Source of the DNA: DASTHS01 sp035718085
Lineage (GTDB): Bacteria; Actinomycetota; Acidimicrobiia; Acidimicrobiales; Palsa-688
Direction: 5' to 3'
Length of the DNA: 7,020 bases
Assembly (NCBI GenBank): GCA_035718085.1
Contig: DASTHS010000235.1
Span: forward strand, 1-7,020
Positions 1 through 6,645 of the stretch are shown here, in pieces. The translations under genes and the position numbers were made by a program. The notes beneath the pieces are model-generated. The model was given only the letters and a program-made list of their open reading frames with translations. It ran no database searches and was not told where the DNA came from. The stretch's first letter is position 1. The number at the start of each line of letters is the position of its first letter.

Positions 1-222
1 ACCACGGGGCCGCAAGCGGTGCGCCTCGTCGCAGCCGGCCAGCGCGGCCCGCTCCGCATGACCGCCACCGTCGCTGCCCGCCCGCTGCACCGGGCGGTGC
101 GGCGCCGGCTCTACCGGCGGCACTCGACGCCGGGCGTGGGCCGACCGGGCGCCACCACCTCGCCACCGGTCGCACCCGCGGCGGGCAGCGGGGCCCGGCC
201 CGACCCGGGGACGCCCACGTGA
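1..222 (+). CDS. 3' end of an unidentified upstream gene (partial)
   Basis: The frame is open from the first base and ends at TGA 220-222, so this is read as the last 73 codons of a gene that begins outside the window. The visible protein has a basic stretch with several Arg pairs at about residues 20-43 (near RAVRRRLYRR). It then becomes a Pro/Ala/Gly/Thr-rich tail of about 30 residues that looks disordered. No catalytic motif or membrane helix is visible, so the family cannot be named. The main support is its stop codon, which overlaps the GTG start of the next gene as GTGA (219-222), the same arrangement seen at most junctions here. It is probably the preceding gene of the same polysaccharide operon. 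An ATG at 58 and the codon at 19 are internal to this frame and are not taken as starts. Confidence 0.6.
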   Translation, partial: TTGPQAVRLVAAGQRGPLRMTATVAARPLHRAVRRRLYRRHSTPGVGRPGATTSPPVAPAAGSGARPDPGTPT

Positions 223-1439
223 GCGGCGCGCCGCGTCGGTGGTCCCCGACGCGGGTCGTCGTGGCCGACATGGAGCAGCCGTGGCCCACCATCGAGGTCG
301 AGGGGCCCGACGGGCTCCGCTTCACCCGGGCGTGGGTGCTGGTGCGCCGCGCCGGGCGCCCGCTGGGCCTCGCCCGGATCTCCCTCGACGGGCCGATCGG
401 GGGCGACGAGCTGCGCGCCGCGGTGGCCGCCGAGGTCGACCTCGACAGCCCCGCCGACCCACCGCCGACCAGCGCCGCCCCACTGACGGCGGTGGTCTGC
501 AGCATCTTCGCCCGGTACGAGGAGCTGCACCTCGCAGTGGCGAGCCTCATGGCGTCGGATCACCCGGCCCTCGAGGTGCTCGTGGTCGACAACCGGCTGC
601 ACGCAGATCGGGCCCAGCACGAGGGGCTGCTCGCCGCCCACCCCGGGCCGTTGCGCATCGTCCACGAGCCGAGGGTGGGCCTGTCGCCCGCCCGCAACCG
701 GGGCGCCGCCGAGGCGACCACCGAGCTGGTCGCCTTCACCGACGACGACGTCCAAGTGGACCCGGCGTGGGCGTCGGTGCTCTCCGGGGTGTTCGCCGCC
801 CGCCCCGAGGTCGACTGCGTCACCGGCGTCGTGCTCCCCGACGACCTCGTCACCGAGGTGCAGGTCGTCTTCGAGGAGTTCTTCGGCGGCTTCAACCGCA
901 GCTTCCGGCCGGCCGTCTACGGGCTGGTCGCCACCGACGGCGACCCCTTCCACCCCTTCGCCCCCGGCCGCTTCGGCACCGGGGCCAACATGGCGTACCG
1001 CCGCCAGAAGCTGCTCGAGCTCGGCGGGTTCGACGAACGCCTCGGGCCCGGCACGCCGACGCGGGGAGGCGAAGACCTCGCCGCGTTCGTGCGCCTCCTG
1101 CTCGCCGGCGGCCGCCTGGCCACCGAACCGGCCGCGCTGGTGCGCCACAACCACCCGACAGAGATGAGCGAGCTGACCGAACGCATCGACGGCTATGGCA
1201 AGGGGCTCACCGCGATGCTGACCTCGGTGGCGGTCACCGACCCGCGCCATGCACTCGCGATGGCCCGCCGGGCGCCGACGGCGGCCCGCCGCCTGCTGGG
1301 GTCCGGTGGTGGCACCGTCGCAGCACGGCCACCGAAGGTGCGCCTGCCCCGGGGCCTGCGGGCCCGTCACCTCGCAGGCATGCTCGCAGGGCCGGTCGCC
1401 TACGCCCGCTCCCGCCCGCCGGCACCCGTCGTCGGCTGA
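219..1439 (+). CDS. Family 2 (GT-A fold) glycosyltransferase with N-terminal extra domain
   Basis: This is a 406-residue enzyme predicted to transfer a sugar from a nucleotide-sugar donor during surface-glycan assembly, on the cytoplasmic side. Residues 1-88 form an extra N-terminal domain ending in a Pro-rich linker. The GT2 core follows: a beta strand entering at AVVCS (91-95), LEVLVVDN (118-125), GLSPARNRG (154-162), and the metal/donor site FTDDD with Asp175-177. Next are the GTGANMAYRR segment (253-262), GGFDERLGPGTP (269-280) and GGED with Glu285-Asp286, the likely acceptor or base region, then RHNHP at 309-313. No long hydrophobic segment is obvious, so it is probably soluble or peripheral. 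The GTG start at 219 is chosen because it overlaps the upstream stop as GTGA and keeps the N-terminal domain. The usual CTR/CSR-type segment after the first strand is here CSIFARYEEL. Family assignment is firm; donor and acceptor are unknown. Confidence 0.95.
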   Translation: MSGAPRRWSPTRVVVADMEQPWPTIEVEGPDGLRFTRAWVLVRRAGRPLGLARISLDGPIGGDELRAAVAAEVDLDSPADPPPTSAAPLTAVVCSIFARYEELHLAVASLMASDHPALEVLVVDNRLHADRAQHEGLLAAHPGPLRIVHEPRVGLSPARNRGAAEATTELVAFTDDDVQVDPAWASVLSGVFAARPEVDCVTGVVLPDDLVTEVQVVFEEFFGGFNRSFRPAVYGLVATDGDPFHPFAPGRFGTGANMAYRRQKLLELGGFDERLGPGTPTRGGEDLAAFVRLLLAGGRLATEPAALVRHNHPTEMSELTERIDGYGKGLTAMLTSVAVTDPRHALAMARRAPTAARRLLGSGGGTVAARPPKVRLPRGLRARHLAGMLAGPVAYARSRPPAPVVG

Positions 1440-1464
1440 GGGGGCGGCGGCCCACCGCTCCGGT

Positions 1465-1484
1465 ACGGTGCCCGACGCACCCGT
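1465..1484 (+). other. Small stem-loop in the only plus-strand intergenic gap
   Basis: The 63-bp gap 1440-1502 is the only non-coding space between plus-strand genes. It contains an inverted repeat, GGTGC (1467-1471) and GCACC (1477-1481), around a 5-base loop. The stem can extend by two pairs (A1465-T1484, C1466-G1483) if C1482 is bulged. There is no T-run after it. It could be a weak intrinsic terminator, an attenuator, or chance in GC-rich DNA. A TACGGT at 1464-1469 resembles an actinobacterial -10 element, but I see no convincing -35 partner. No clear Shine-Dalgarno sequence precedes GTG 1503. Confidence 0.25.
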
Positions 1485-1502
1485 CGCGCGCTCTTCCTTC
1501 CC

Positions 1503-1754
1503 GTGGATACCTACCTGCTCCCCGGCGTCTACCGCTACCTCGCCACCCACTCGGAGGTGTCGATCAGCGCGACCGCCGGCGTGGCGGTGGCCCTCGGCGT
1601 CGTCTTGGGGCTGGCCACCCGCGAGACCATGCGCACCTTCAGCCGCTCGGAGGCCCGCATCCGGGTGATGGTGCGCCGGTTCAACGTGGTGCTGCTCCCG
1701 CTGCTGCTCGTCGCCTTGGCCACCGTCGTCGAGCGCTTCCGGCTGCTGTCGTGA
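1503..1754 (+). CDS. Small two-helix membrane protein, function unknown
   Basis: This 83-residue protein starts at GTG 1503, the first usable start after the gap, and has no good ribosome binding site. Two hydrophobic helices are visible at about residues 20-38 (Ala/Val/Gly/Leu rich) and 60-76 (Leu/Val rich). They are joined by a strongly basic loop (about 39-59) with seven Arg. By the positive-inside rule the loop is cytoplasmic and both ends face outward. I recognise no family. Its TGA (1752-1754) overlaps the GTG of the CPBP-like gene as GTGA, so the two are likely translated together, and the small protein may be a partner subunit of that protein or of the polysaccharide machinery. It shares a frame with the upstream glycosyltransferase, separated by that gene's TGA and 21 codons. 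That alone does not show a split gene, because the membrane-protein composition is quite different. Confidence 0.7.
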   Translation: MDTYLLPGVYRYLATHSEVSISATAGVAVALGVVLGLATRETMRTFSRSEARIRVMVRRFNVVLLPLLLVALATVVERFRLLS

Positions 1755-2626
1755 CCGGGCCCACCGTCGTGCCCGGCGACGTGCCGGTGGCCGCCCGGGG
1801 GCGCCCCGCCGGGACGCAGATCCCGATCGCCGGTCGGCCCGCGGCGGTGGCGGCCCTGCTCACCGGCGGGCTGGGCGGCCTGGTCGCCGCCGGCGCCCTC
1901 GAATGGGTGGGCGACTTCGCCGCCGCCGCCGCCGTGTGCATCGCCGTGGCCCTGGTCGCCTGCGCCCTCGGGCCGGTGCAGGCGCTCGGCCGGGGGCGTG
2001 AGCTGCTGACACCGTTGGCCGCGATCGCCACCGCAAAAGCCGCCCTCCTGGCGACGCCCCTCCCGCTGCTCACCCCGGCGAGCCGCCTCGGCGTGCAGGC
2101 GGTGCTGGTCTGGACCGTCACCATCCTCGCCCGCCGGGCCGAGTTGCCGCTGCCCGCCGACTACAAGCGGGGACAGGCGGCCCTGCGCCGCATCGGGCGC
2201 ATCGGCCGCTTGGGGGCCGAGCAGCTGGGCGCAGGCATGCTCGCGGTGGCCGCCGGCATCGTCGTCGGCGCGGTCGCCGCCGCCGTCGTCCCCTACCACC
2301 AGCTCGTGCGCGGCACCGGGCCCGGCCTGGTCGCCGAGCTCGTGGTGGTGGCGGCGGGGCTCGCCGTGCCGGAGGAGCTGCTCTTCCGGGGGCTGCTCAC
2401 GCCGGTGCTCGGGCGGTTGACCGGGACGGGGGCGCCAGTGATCGACGCCACCGTGTTCGCGGCGGCCTATGGGGGGGCGGGGTCGGCCGGGCTGCTCGTC
2501 ATCGTCGCCGCCTCCGGCCTCGTCGCCGCGGCCGTCCGTCTGCGCACCGGGTCGGTGTGGCTGCCCGCGCTGGCCCACGCCGCCGCTGCGGCCACGGCGG
2601 TGCTGCTTGCACCGGGGCTCACGTGA
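1751..2626 (+). CDS. CPBP (CAAX protease/Abi)-family membrane protein, possibly degenerate active site
   Basis: This 291-residue polytopic protein has about eight hydrophobic segments (roughly 31-50, 56-78, 86-108, 115-127, 160-180, 192-207, 230-260, 270-288). The CPBP family includes Rce1-type CAAX proteases and bacteriocin-immunity-type putative proteases. Motif 1 is intact as PEELLFRG with Glu208, Glu209 and Arg213. Motif 2, normally FxxxH, reads FAAAY here (Phe236, Tyr240), so the expected His is absent. The final motif keeps His276 (LPALAH) but is followed by Ala280 where Asn or Asp is common. The fold assignment is good, but proteolytic activity is doubtful. The GTG start at 1751 overlaps the previous stop as GTGA, and the gene's own stop overlaps the next GTG the same way. 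The open frame continues far upstream to 239, but that stretch is a shadow of the glycosyltransferase. Its role in the glycan pathway is unknown; processing or scaffolding of a membrane partner is a guess. Confidence 0.88.
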   Translation: MTGPTVVPGDVPVAARGRPAGTQIPIAGRPAAVAALLTGGLGGLVAAGALEWVGDFAAAAAVCIAVALVACALGPVQALGRGRELLTPLAAIATAKAALLATPLPLLTPASRLGVQAVLVWTVTILARRAELPLPADYKRGQAALRRIGRIGRLGAEQLGAGMLAVAAGIVVGAVAAAVVPYHQLVRGTGPGLVAELVVVAAGLAVPEELLFRGLLTPVLGRLTGTGAPVIDATVFAAAYGGAGSAGLLVIVAASGLVAAAVRLRTGSVWLPALAHAAAAATAVLLAPGLT

Positions 2627-4485
2627 CCGCCGTGGCGGCGCCGGCCCGGGCGACCGGGGGGATGCCCTCCGCGAACCCCCCCGTGGCGCGCTGGGCGCGG
2701 GTGTGGCCGGTGGCCGTGCCCGTGGCGACCGGCGTCGTCGGGGTGGCCGCCCTGGCGGGCATGCGGGCCGACCGAGCCGGAGGCTACGGGCTGGTCACGG
2801 TGGTGCCGGCGCTCGGCTGGCTCGCCCTGGCCGTGCTCAGCCTCAGCTTCGTCGCAGTGCTGGTTCGCCGCCCGACGGCATCGGTGGCACCGGTCGTGCA
2901 CCTCGTCACCCTGGTCGTGCTGCTCGTCGGCGCTGCTCCGCTCGGCGAGGGGGTCGCCCGGTGGTCGATCTCCTGGTACACGGCCGGTTTCGTCAACCAG
3001 CTGGCGTCGACCGGCTCCGTGCTGGCCCACACCGACGCGCGCTGGAGTTGGCCCGGCTTCTTCGCCGGTGTGGCCGCCCTCGACGGTCCTGCCGGGGTGA
3101 AGAGCGCGACCCAGCTGCTGCTCTGGACCCCGGTGGCGCTCTCGTTGGCCTACCTGGCGCCGTTGATCTCGATCGCCCGGTCGCTCGGCCGCTCCACCCG
3201 GGTGGCGTGGGTCGCCGCCTGGGTGTTCGTCGTCGGGAACTGGACCGACCAGAACTACTTCGCCCCCCAAGGCGTCATCTTCTTCCTCTTCCTCGCAGTG
3301 CTGGCGGTGGCCCTCCGCTACTTCGGCCACCGCGACAGCGCCACCGCCCCGCCGCTGTGGGCCGGCCGGTCGCGGTGGGGGCGGGCACGGGCGGCGGTGG
3401 GCTCCCTGCGCGGGCGGCTGCAGCGGGAAGACGTCGCCGTGGTCGCCACCCCGGGACAGCAGATCGGCGCCATCTCGATCATCGTCGTCGCCACGGTTGC
3501 CTCCACGGTCAGCCACCAGCTGACGCCGGTGGCGCTCTGCCTCGACCTGGCCAGCCTGTCGGTGCTCGGCCGCATCCGCCTCCGCGGCCTGCCAGTGCTC
3601 CTCGGCGCAATGGTGGCGCTCTACATCAGCTACTTCGCCACCGACTTCTGGGAAGGGCACCTCTCGCAGCTGCTCGGGGTGAGCCAGGCGGGCGGGGCGT
3701 CGCTCGCGCAGAACGTCGGGCAGCACATCGTCGGCCAGCAGGCCCACAAGGTGGTCGTCTACACGCGCCTGCTCTACACGCTGGCGATCTGGGTGCTCGC
3801 CGGGCTCGGGCTGGCCAGGGGGTGGCGGCGTGGCCGGGCCGACCTGACCGCGGCGTGCGGGTTCATCACCCCGTTGGTGCTGCCCATCGTGCAGCCCTAC
3901 GGCGGCGAGGCGCTCATCCGCGCCTTCCTCTACGGGCTCCCCTTCGCCAGCGTGCTGGTGGCCGAGGCGCTGTGCCCGGCCGCCTGGCAAGCCGGTGCCC
4001 GTGCCGGGCGGCGGCCGCCGAGATGGCTGCACCGCCGGGCGCACACCGGCGTGCTTGCGGCGCTGCTCGTCGTCGCCGTCCCGCTGTCGATCGTGTGCAC
4101 CTACGGCAACGAGTCGTTCGAGGAGGTACGGCCCGGCGAGGTTGCCGCAGTGGCGTGGTGGTACGACAACGTGCCCATCGGATCGGTGCTCTGCAGCGTC
4201 GCCCCCGACGTGCCCGGCCCGACCCGGCTGTTGGCCGACGACCCCTGGGTCAGCATCGACGGCCCGGTCGACGCGGCGATCGTGACCCGCACCCTCGACG
4301 CGCGAGCTGGCACCCTCAAGTTCGTGATCCTCACCGCAGGGGAGGAGGCGTACGGCATCGTCAACGACGGCTTCCGCCCGGGGTGGGAGGCGCGGTTGCA
4401 GGCTGCCCTGCTGGCCACCGGCCGCTATCAGGTGGCCTACGCCAACGGGCAGGCCACCATCCTGCAGTACCGGGGGCCACGATGA
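2623..4485 (+). CDS. Large polytopic membrane protein, GT-C-like polysaccharide enzyme candidate
   Basis: This 620-residue integral membrane protein has roughly ten or more hydrophobic segments and a C-terminal soluble domain (about 495-620). Motifs match, from memory, a group of uncharacterised actinobacterial membrane proteins in exopolysaccharide loci: TDARWSWPGFF (137-147, with Asp138), NWTDQNYFAPQ (206-216), SHQLTP (297-302) and GGEALIRAFLYGLPF (427-441). The acidic loop residue after the first helices, the size and the topology resemble GT-C glycosyltransferases that use lipid-linked sugars outside the membrane, but a polymerase or ligase role is equally possible. The last helix (about 474-493) is followed by the C-terminal domain, which contains WWYDNVPIGS (512-521) and ends AYANGQATILQYRG. 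GTG 2623 is chosen because it overlaps the upstream TGA; the open frame extends only 22 codons further. Its stop overlaps the next ATG as ATGA. Membrane location is certain; the reaction is inferred. Confidence 0.85.
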   Translation: MTAVAAPARATGGMPSANPPVARWARVWPVAVPVATGVVGVAALAGMRADRAGGYGLVTVVPALGWLALAVLSLSFVAVLVRRPTASVAPVVHLVTLVVLLVGAAPLGEGVARWSISWYTAGFVNQLASTGSVLAHTDARWSWPGFFAGVAALDGPAGVKSATQLLLWTPVALSLAYLAPLISIARSLGRSTRVAWVAAWVFVVGNWTDQNYFAPQGVIFFLFLAVLAVALRYFGHRDSATAPPLWAGRSRWGRARAAVGSLRGRLQREDVAVVATPGQQIGAISIIVVATVASTVSHQLTPVALCLDLASLSVLGRIRLRGLPVLLGAMVALYISYFATDFWEGHLSQLLGVSQAGGASLAQNVGQHIVGQQAHKVVVYTRLLYTLAIWVLAGLGLARGWRRGRADLTAACGFITPLVLPIVQPYGGEALIRAFLYGLPFASVLVAEALCPAAWQAGARAGRRPPRWLHRRAHTGVLAALLVVAVPLSIVCTYGNESFEEVRPGEVAAVAWWYDNVPIGSVLCSVAPDVPGPTRLLADDPWVSIDGPVDAAIVTRTLDARAGTLKFVILTAGEEAYGIVNDGFRPGWEARLQAALLATGRYQVAYANGQATILQYRGPR

Positions 4486-4958
4486 GCCCGGGCGTGTGCC
4501 GGGGCGGCACACCCGCCACCGTGGCACTCCTGGCCAGCGCGGCGGTCATGGCGGCCGTCCCGTCGCTGGGCCTGCCCTCGGCCCTGCGCGAGGCGCTCGT
4601 GTTCGGCTACGGGCTGGCCGCCCCCGGCTGGTCGCTCGGACGTCTGCTGCGCATCGGTGACGTGGCGCTCGAGGTCACCGTGGCCGTGGCGTTGTCGATG
4701 ACCACCGTGGTCATGCTCGCGTTCGTCGTGCTCGAAGCCCACCGCTTCGACCCGGTCGGCACGTACCGGCTGGCCCTCTGCATCACTGCGCTCGGCGCCG
4801 CACTGGCGCTGATGTTCCCCGGCAGCAGCGACGAGCTCGACGGTGAGCAGGTGCCGGGGCCAGCGGCGGGCGGAGCCGACCGGGCGCGTGCGCCGACAGC
4901 GACGCCCCCTGCGCGCACCCCATCGCCGGACGGGCCGGGCGCCGGGGTCGACCGTTGA
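4482..4958 (+). CDS. Small four-helix membrane protein with Pro/Ala-rich tail, function unknown
   Basis: This 158-residue protein begins at ATG 4482, which overlaps the stop of the large membrane protein (ATGA). It is the only ATG start among the complete genes here. Hydrophobic segments lie at about residues 11-30, 36-56, 63-84 and 95-113. Residues 114-158 form a low-complexity tail rich in Pro, Ala, Gly and Asp, probably disordered. The segment around FGYGLAAPGW (41-50) followed by a basic turn recalls the start of larger polysaccharide-associated membrane proteins, but I cannot name a family. Its TGA overlaps the TTG start of the GH16 gene. Being translationally coupled on both sides, it may be an accessory subunit of the large membrane protein or of the export step. 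This is inference from position only. Confidence 0.8.
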   Translation: MSPGVCRGGTPATVALLASAAVMAAVPSLGLPSALREALVFGYGLAAPGWSLGRLLRIGDVALEVTVAVALSMTTVVMLAFVVLEAHRFDPVGTYRLALCITALGAALALMFPGSSDELDGEQVPGPAAGGADRARAPTATPPARTPSPDGPGAGVDR

Positions 4959-5803
4959 CCGATCTGGCCGAGCGCCCGACGACCGCGCCGGGGCCGGCGG
5001 CAGGGCCCCCCGGGGCCGCGTCGCGGCGCCGACGCCGCTTCCTTGGGATCGCCGTCGCGCTGGTGGTCCTGGCCGCAGTGGTGGCGCCCCGCCTCAGTGG
5101 TGCCGGTCGGCTCCCGGAACCGAGCGGCTGGCGGCTCACGACCTACGACGACTTCTCCGGGGCTCGCCTCGACCGGAGCATCTGGTGGGGTGCCTACACC
5201 GGCGAGCCGGGCGGCGACCCGGCCGCGTGGTGGGATCCGTCGCACGTGGCCACCGACGACGGCCTGGTGCTGCGGACCTCCCGGGCGATGACCCCCCGGG
5301 GGGAGCGGTGGGTGTCCGGGGGCATCGGGGAAGTCGACTCGCGGGCCCAGGTGTACGGGCGCTACCTCGTGCACATGCGCACGTCGCCGGGGCTCGGCAT
5401 CTCCACCGTCGCCCTGCTCTTCCCCGCCGCGGGGTGGCCGCCCGAGATCGACTTCTACGAGGACGGCACGACCGTCTCCCGCACGTCGACGACGGCGACC
5501 CTCCACCACGGGTCGGCCAACCACCTGGAGCAGCGCACCCTGTCGGGGATCGACCTCACGAGGTGGCACACCTTCGGCGTCGACTGGCTGCCCGACCAGC
5601 TGCGCTTCACCGTCGACGGCCGCACCTGGGCGGTCATCACCGGCTCGGCCGTCCCACACGTGCCGATGACCCTCGACCTGCAGACCCAGGCGCTCACCTG
5701 CACGGGCTCCCAGCCTGTGTGCCCCGACCGGGCCACCCCCGCCCTGGTCGTCGCCCAGGTGGGGTGGGTGGCGATCTACAGCCCCGTGGGACTGGGAGGC
5801 TGA
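4955..5803 (+). CDS. Membrane-anchored glycoside hydrolase family 16 (beta-glucanase-like)
   Basis: This 282-residue protein is predicted to cut beta-linked glycan outside the cell. It has a cytoplasmic N-terminus with a run of five Arg (24-28), then one hydrophobic helix (about 29-46) that fits a type II signal-anchor, or possibly a cleaved signal peptide. The beta-jelly-roll GH16 domain fills about 58-278. The catalytic motif is complete: EIDFYE with Glu164, Asp166 and Glu169, matching the ExDxxE form. Supporting segments are FSGARLDRSIWW (67-78), YGRYLVHMRTSP (134-145) and RWHTFGVDWLPDQLRFTVDG (203-222). Cys249 and Cys256 could form a disulfide. The TTG start at 4955 overlaps the preceding TGA, and the N-terminus it gives has sensible topology. 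GH16 enzymes in exopolysaccharide operons commonly trim or release polymer, and that is the inferred role here. The substrate linkage cannot be read from the sequence. Confidence 0.93.
   Translation: MTDLAERPTTAPGPAAGPPGAASRRRRRFLGIAVALVVLAAVVAPRLSGAGRLPEPSGWRLTTYDDFSGARLDRSIWWGAYTGEPGGDPAAWWDPSHVATDDGLVLRTSRAMTPRGERWVSGGIGEVDSRAQVYGRYLVHMRTSPGLGISTVALLFPAAGWPPEIDFYEDGTTVSRTSTTATLHHGSANHLEQRTLSGIDLTRWHTFGVDWLPDQLRFTVDGRTWAVITGSAVPHVPMTLDLQTQALTCTGSQPVCPDRATPALVVAQVGWVAIYSPVGLGG
5776..5803. other. 28-bp convergent overlap of GH16 and CelD-like gene ends
   Basis: The plus-strand GH16 gene ends at TGA 5801-5803 and the minus-strand CelD-like gene ends at TAG 5778-5776, so their last codons are read from opposite strands over 28 bp. 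The last residues of the CelD-like protein (PPSPTGL region) are therefore specified by the antisense of the GH16 C-terminus and are unlikely to be conserved. Confidence 0.85.
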
Positions 5804-5823
5804 CCCTGATCGTAGGGTCGGCC
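5798..5823 (+). terminator. Hairpin at the convergent gene ends, candidate terminator without T-tract
   Basis: GACCCT (5802-5807) and AGGGTC (5814-5819) form a perfect 6-bp stem around GATCGT. The stem extends through a T5801-G5820 wobble and GGC (5798-5800) pairing with GCC (5821-5823), giving about 10 pairs. It starts on the last GH16 codon and includes that gene's stop. No T-run follows on either strand, so it would be an I-shaped terminator of the kind described in actinobacteria. On the minus strand it lies inside the coding sequence, 20 bases before the TAG, so a stop there would leave a nonstop message. Plus-strand function is therefore more plausible. Confidence 0.55.
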
Positions 5824-6642
5824 GTCGCCGCGGGCGCTGCGCAGGCGACCGACGGCCAGCAGGGCGCTGCGGGCCGCCCGGCGCGCCGGCGGCGACGACA
5901 GCACGGCCCGCTCGGCGAGCGACGGCGGCAGCCGGACGGCGGCGTGGCCGAGGGCGGCCGGCGACGGGCGCCACAGGTCGACCTCGGCGACCGTCTCGGT
6001 GGCGTTGGCCATCGCCTGCTTGAACGCCTCGTCGCCCTTGCCGAGGTCGATGATGCGGTTCCCGTGGGTCGCAGCCAGAGAGAAGAAGAGCGCCGAGCCA
6101 GGCGAGAGGGCAGCGGCGGCGGGGTCGTAGGCAGGGAACCAGCTCACCAGCCGGCCACCCCGGCGCAACCCGAGGTGGACGGCCACCACCTGCCCGTCGA
6201 CGCGCAGCGACGCCAGCTCGGCGCGCACGTGGCCGTCGTGGCGGACGAGGAGGTCGCGCACCAGGCGGTCGATCCACGGCACGGCGAAGCGGTCACGTCG
6301 GCTCGTGCGGCGGTACTGGGCCGACTTCCAGCGGCGCAACAGCTCGACGCTGCGCGGGTCGCGGTCGTCGGTGACGACGACGACCTCGTGCTCGCGGTGC
6401 AGCTTGCGGTGCTTGCGCAGCTGCGACGCGAAGCGCTTGTGGGCGCTGCACTGCACTGCCGCGTAGGTGTCGAAGCCGTGGGGCACCTCGATCAGCCAGC
6501 TGGGGCGCACGGCCCGGGGACGGCCGCCGAGCCGTGCCACGTCGGCCCGATCGAGGTGATCGAAGCGCACCACCCCGGCGCCCATCGAGCGGAGCAGCTC
6601 CCCGGCGGGCACGCCCCTCTCGGCGGGGCCGACCAGCGCCTG

Positions 6643-6645
6643 TCA
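6643..6645 (-). other. In-frame UGA at codon 86 of the CelD-like gene
   Basis: The codon is TGA on the minus strand, followed directly by C. UGA-C is known from E. coli as an inefficient termination context (as at the prfB frameshift site), so some readthrough is conceivable. A TGG-to-TGA change would need one base. The nearest later start in frame is GTG 6612, with a purine-rich GAGAGGGG close upstream, at shorter than ideal spacing. Confidence 0.9.

Noticed and set aside
1440..1502. Promoter for the genes from 1503 onward
   Set aside because: TACGGT at 1464-1469 is a possible -10, but no convincing -35 element is seen, and the gap is short enough for readthrough from the glycosyltransferase gene.
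111..1550. Antisense open frame of 479 codons opposite the glycosyltransferase
   Set aside because: Low-complexity composition and no motif. The plus strand carries an unmistakable GT2 core.
239..1750. Upstream extension of the CPBP-like reading frame
   Set aside because: The extension is out-of-frame glycosyltransferase sequence with Arg/Pro-rich translation. The GTGA overlap at 1751 gives a natural start.
2467..4527. Long antisense open frame of 686 codons opposite the large membrane protein
   Set aside because: Its translation is rich in Gly, Arg, His, Pro and Glu with no motif or hydrophobic pattern. It is the GC-driven shadow of a gene with clear membrane segments and motifs.
4607..6277. 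Minus-strand open frame of 556 codons spanning the GH16 gene and part of the CelD-like gene
   Set aside because: Arg/Pro/Gly-rich shadow. It conflicts with two well-supported genes on either strand.
5776..6612. CelD C-terminal part (start GTG 6612) as an independent complete gene
   Set aside because: It would lack the N-terminal part of the family, while that part is present in the same frame directly upstream. The ribosome-binding spacing to GTG 6612 is poor. Reinitiation remains possible but is not the primary reading.
6613..6645. Selenocysteine at the CelD UGA, with a hairpin (6613-6617 with 6625-6629) starting 13 bases downstream
   Set aside because: The stem is only 5 pairs and easily arises by chance in GC-rich DNA. 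I know of no selenoprotein in this family, and no selenocysteine machinery is in the window.
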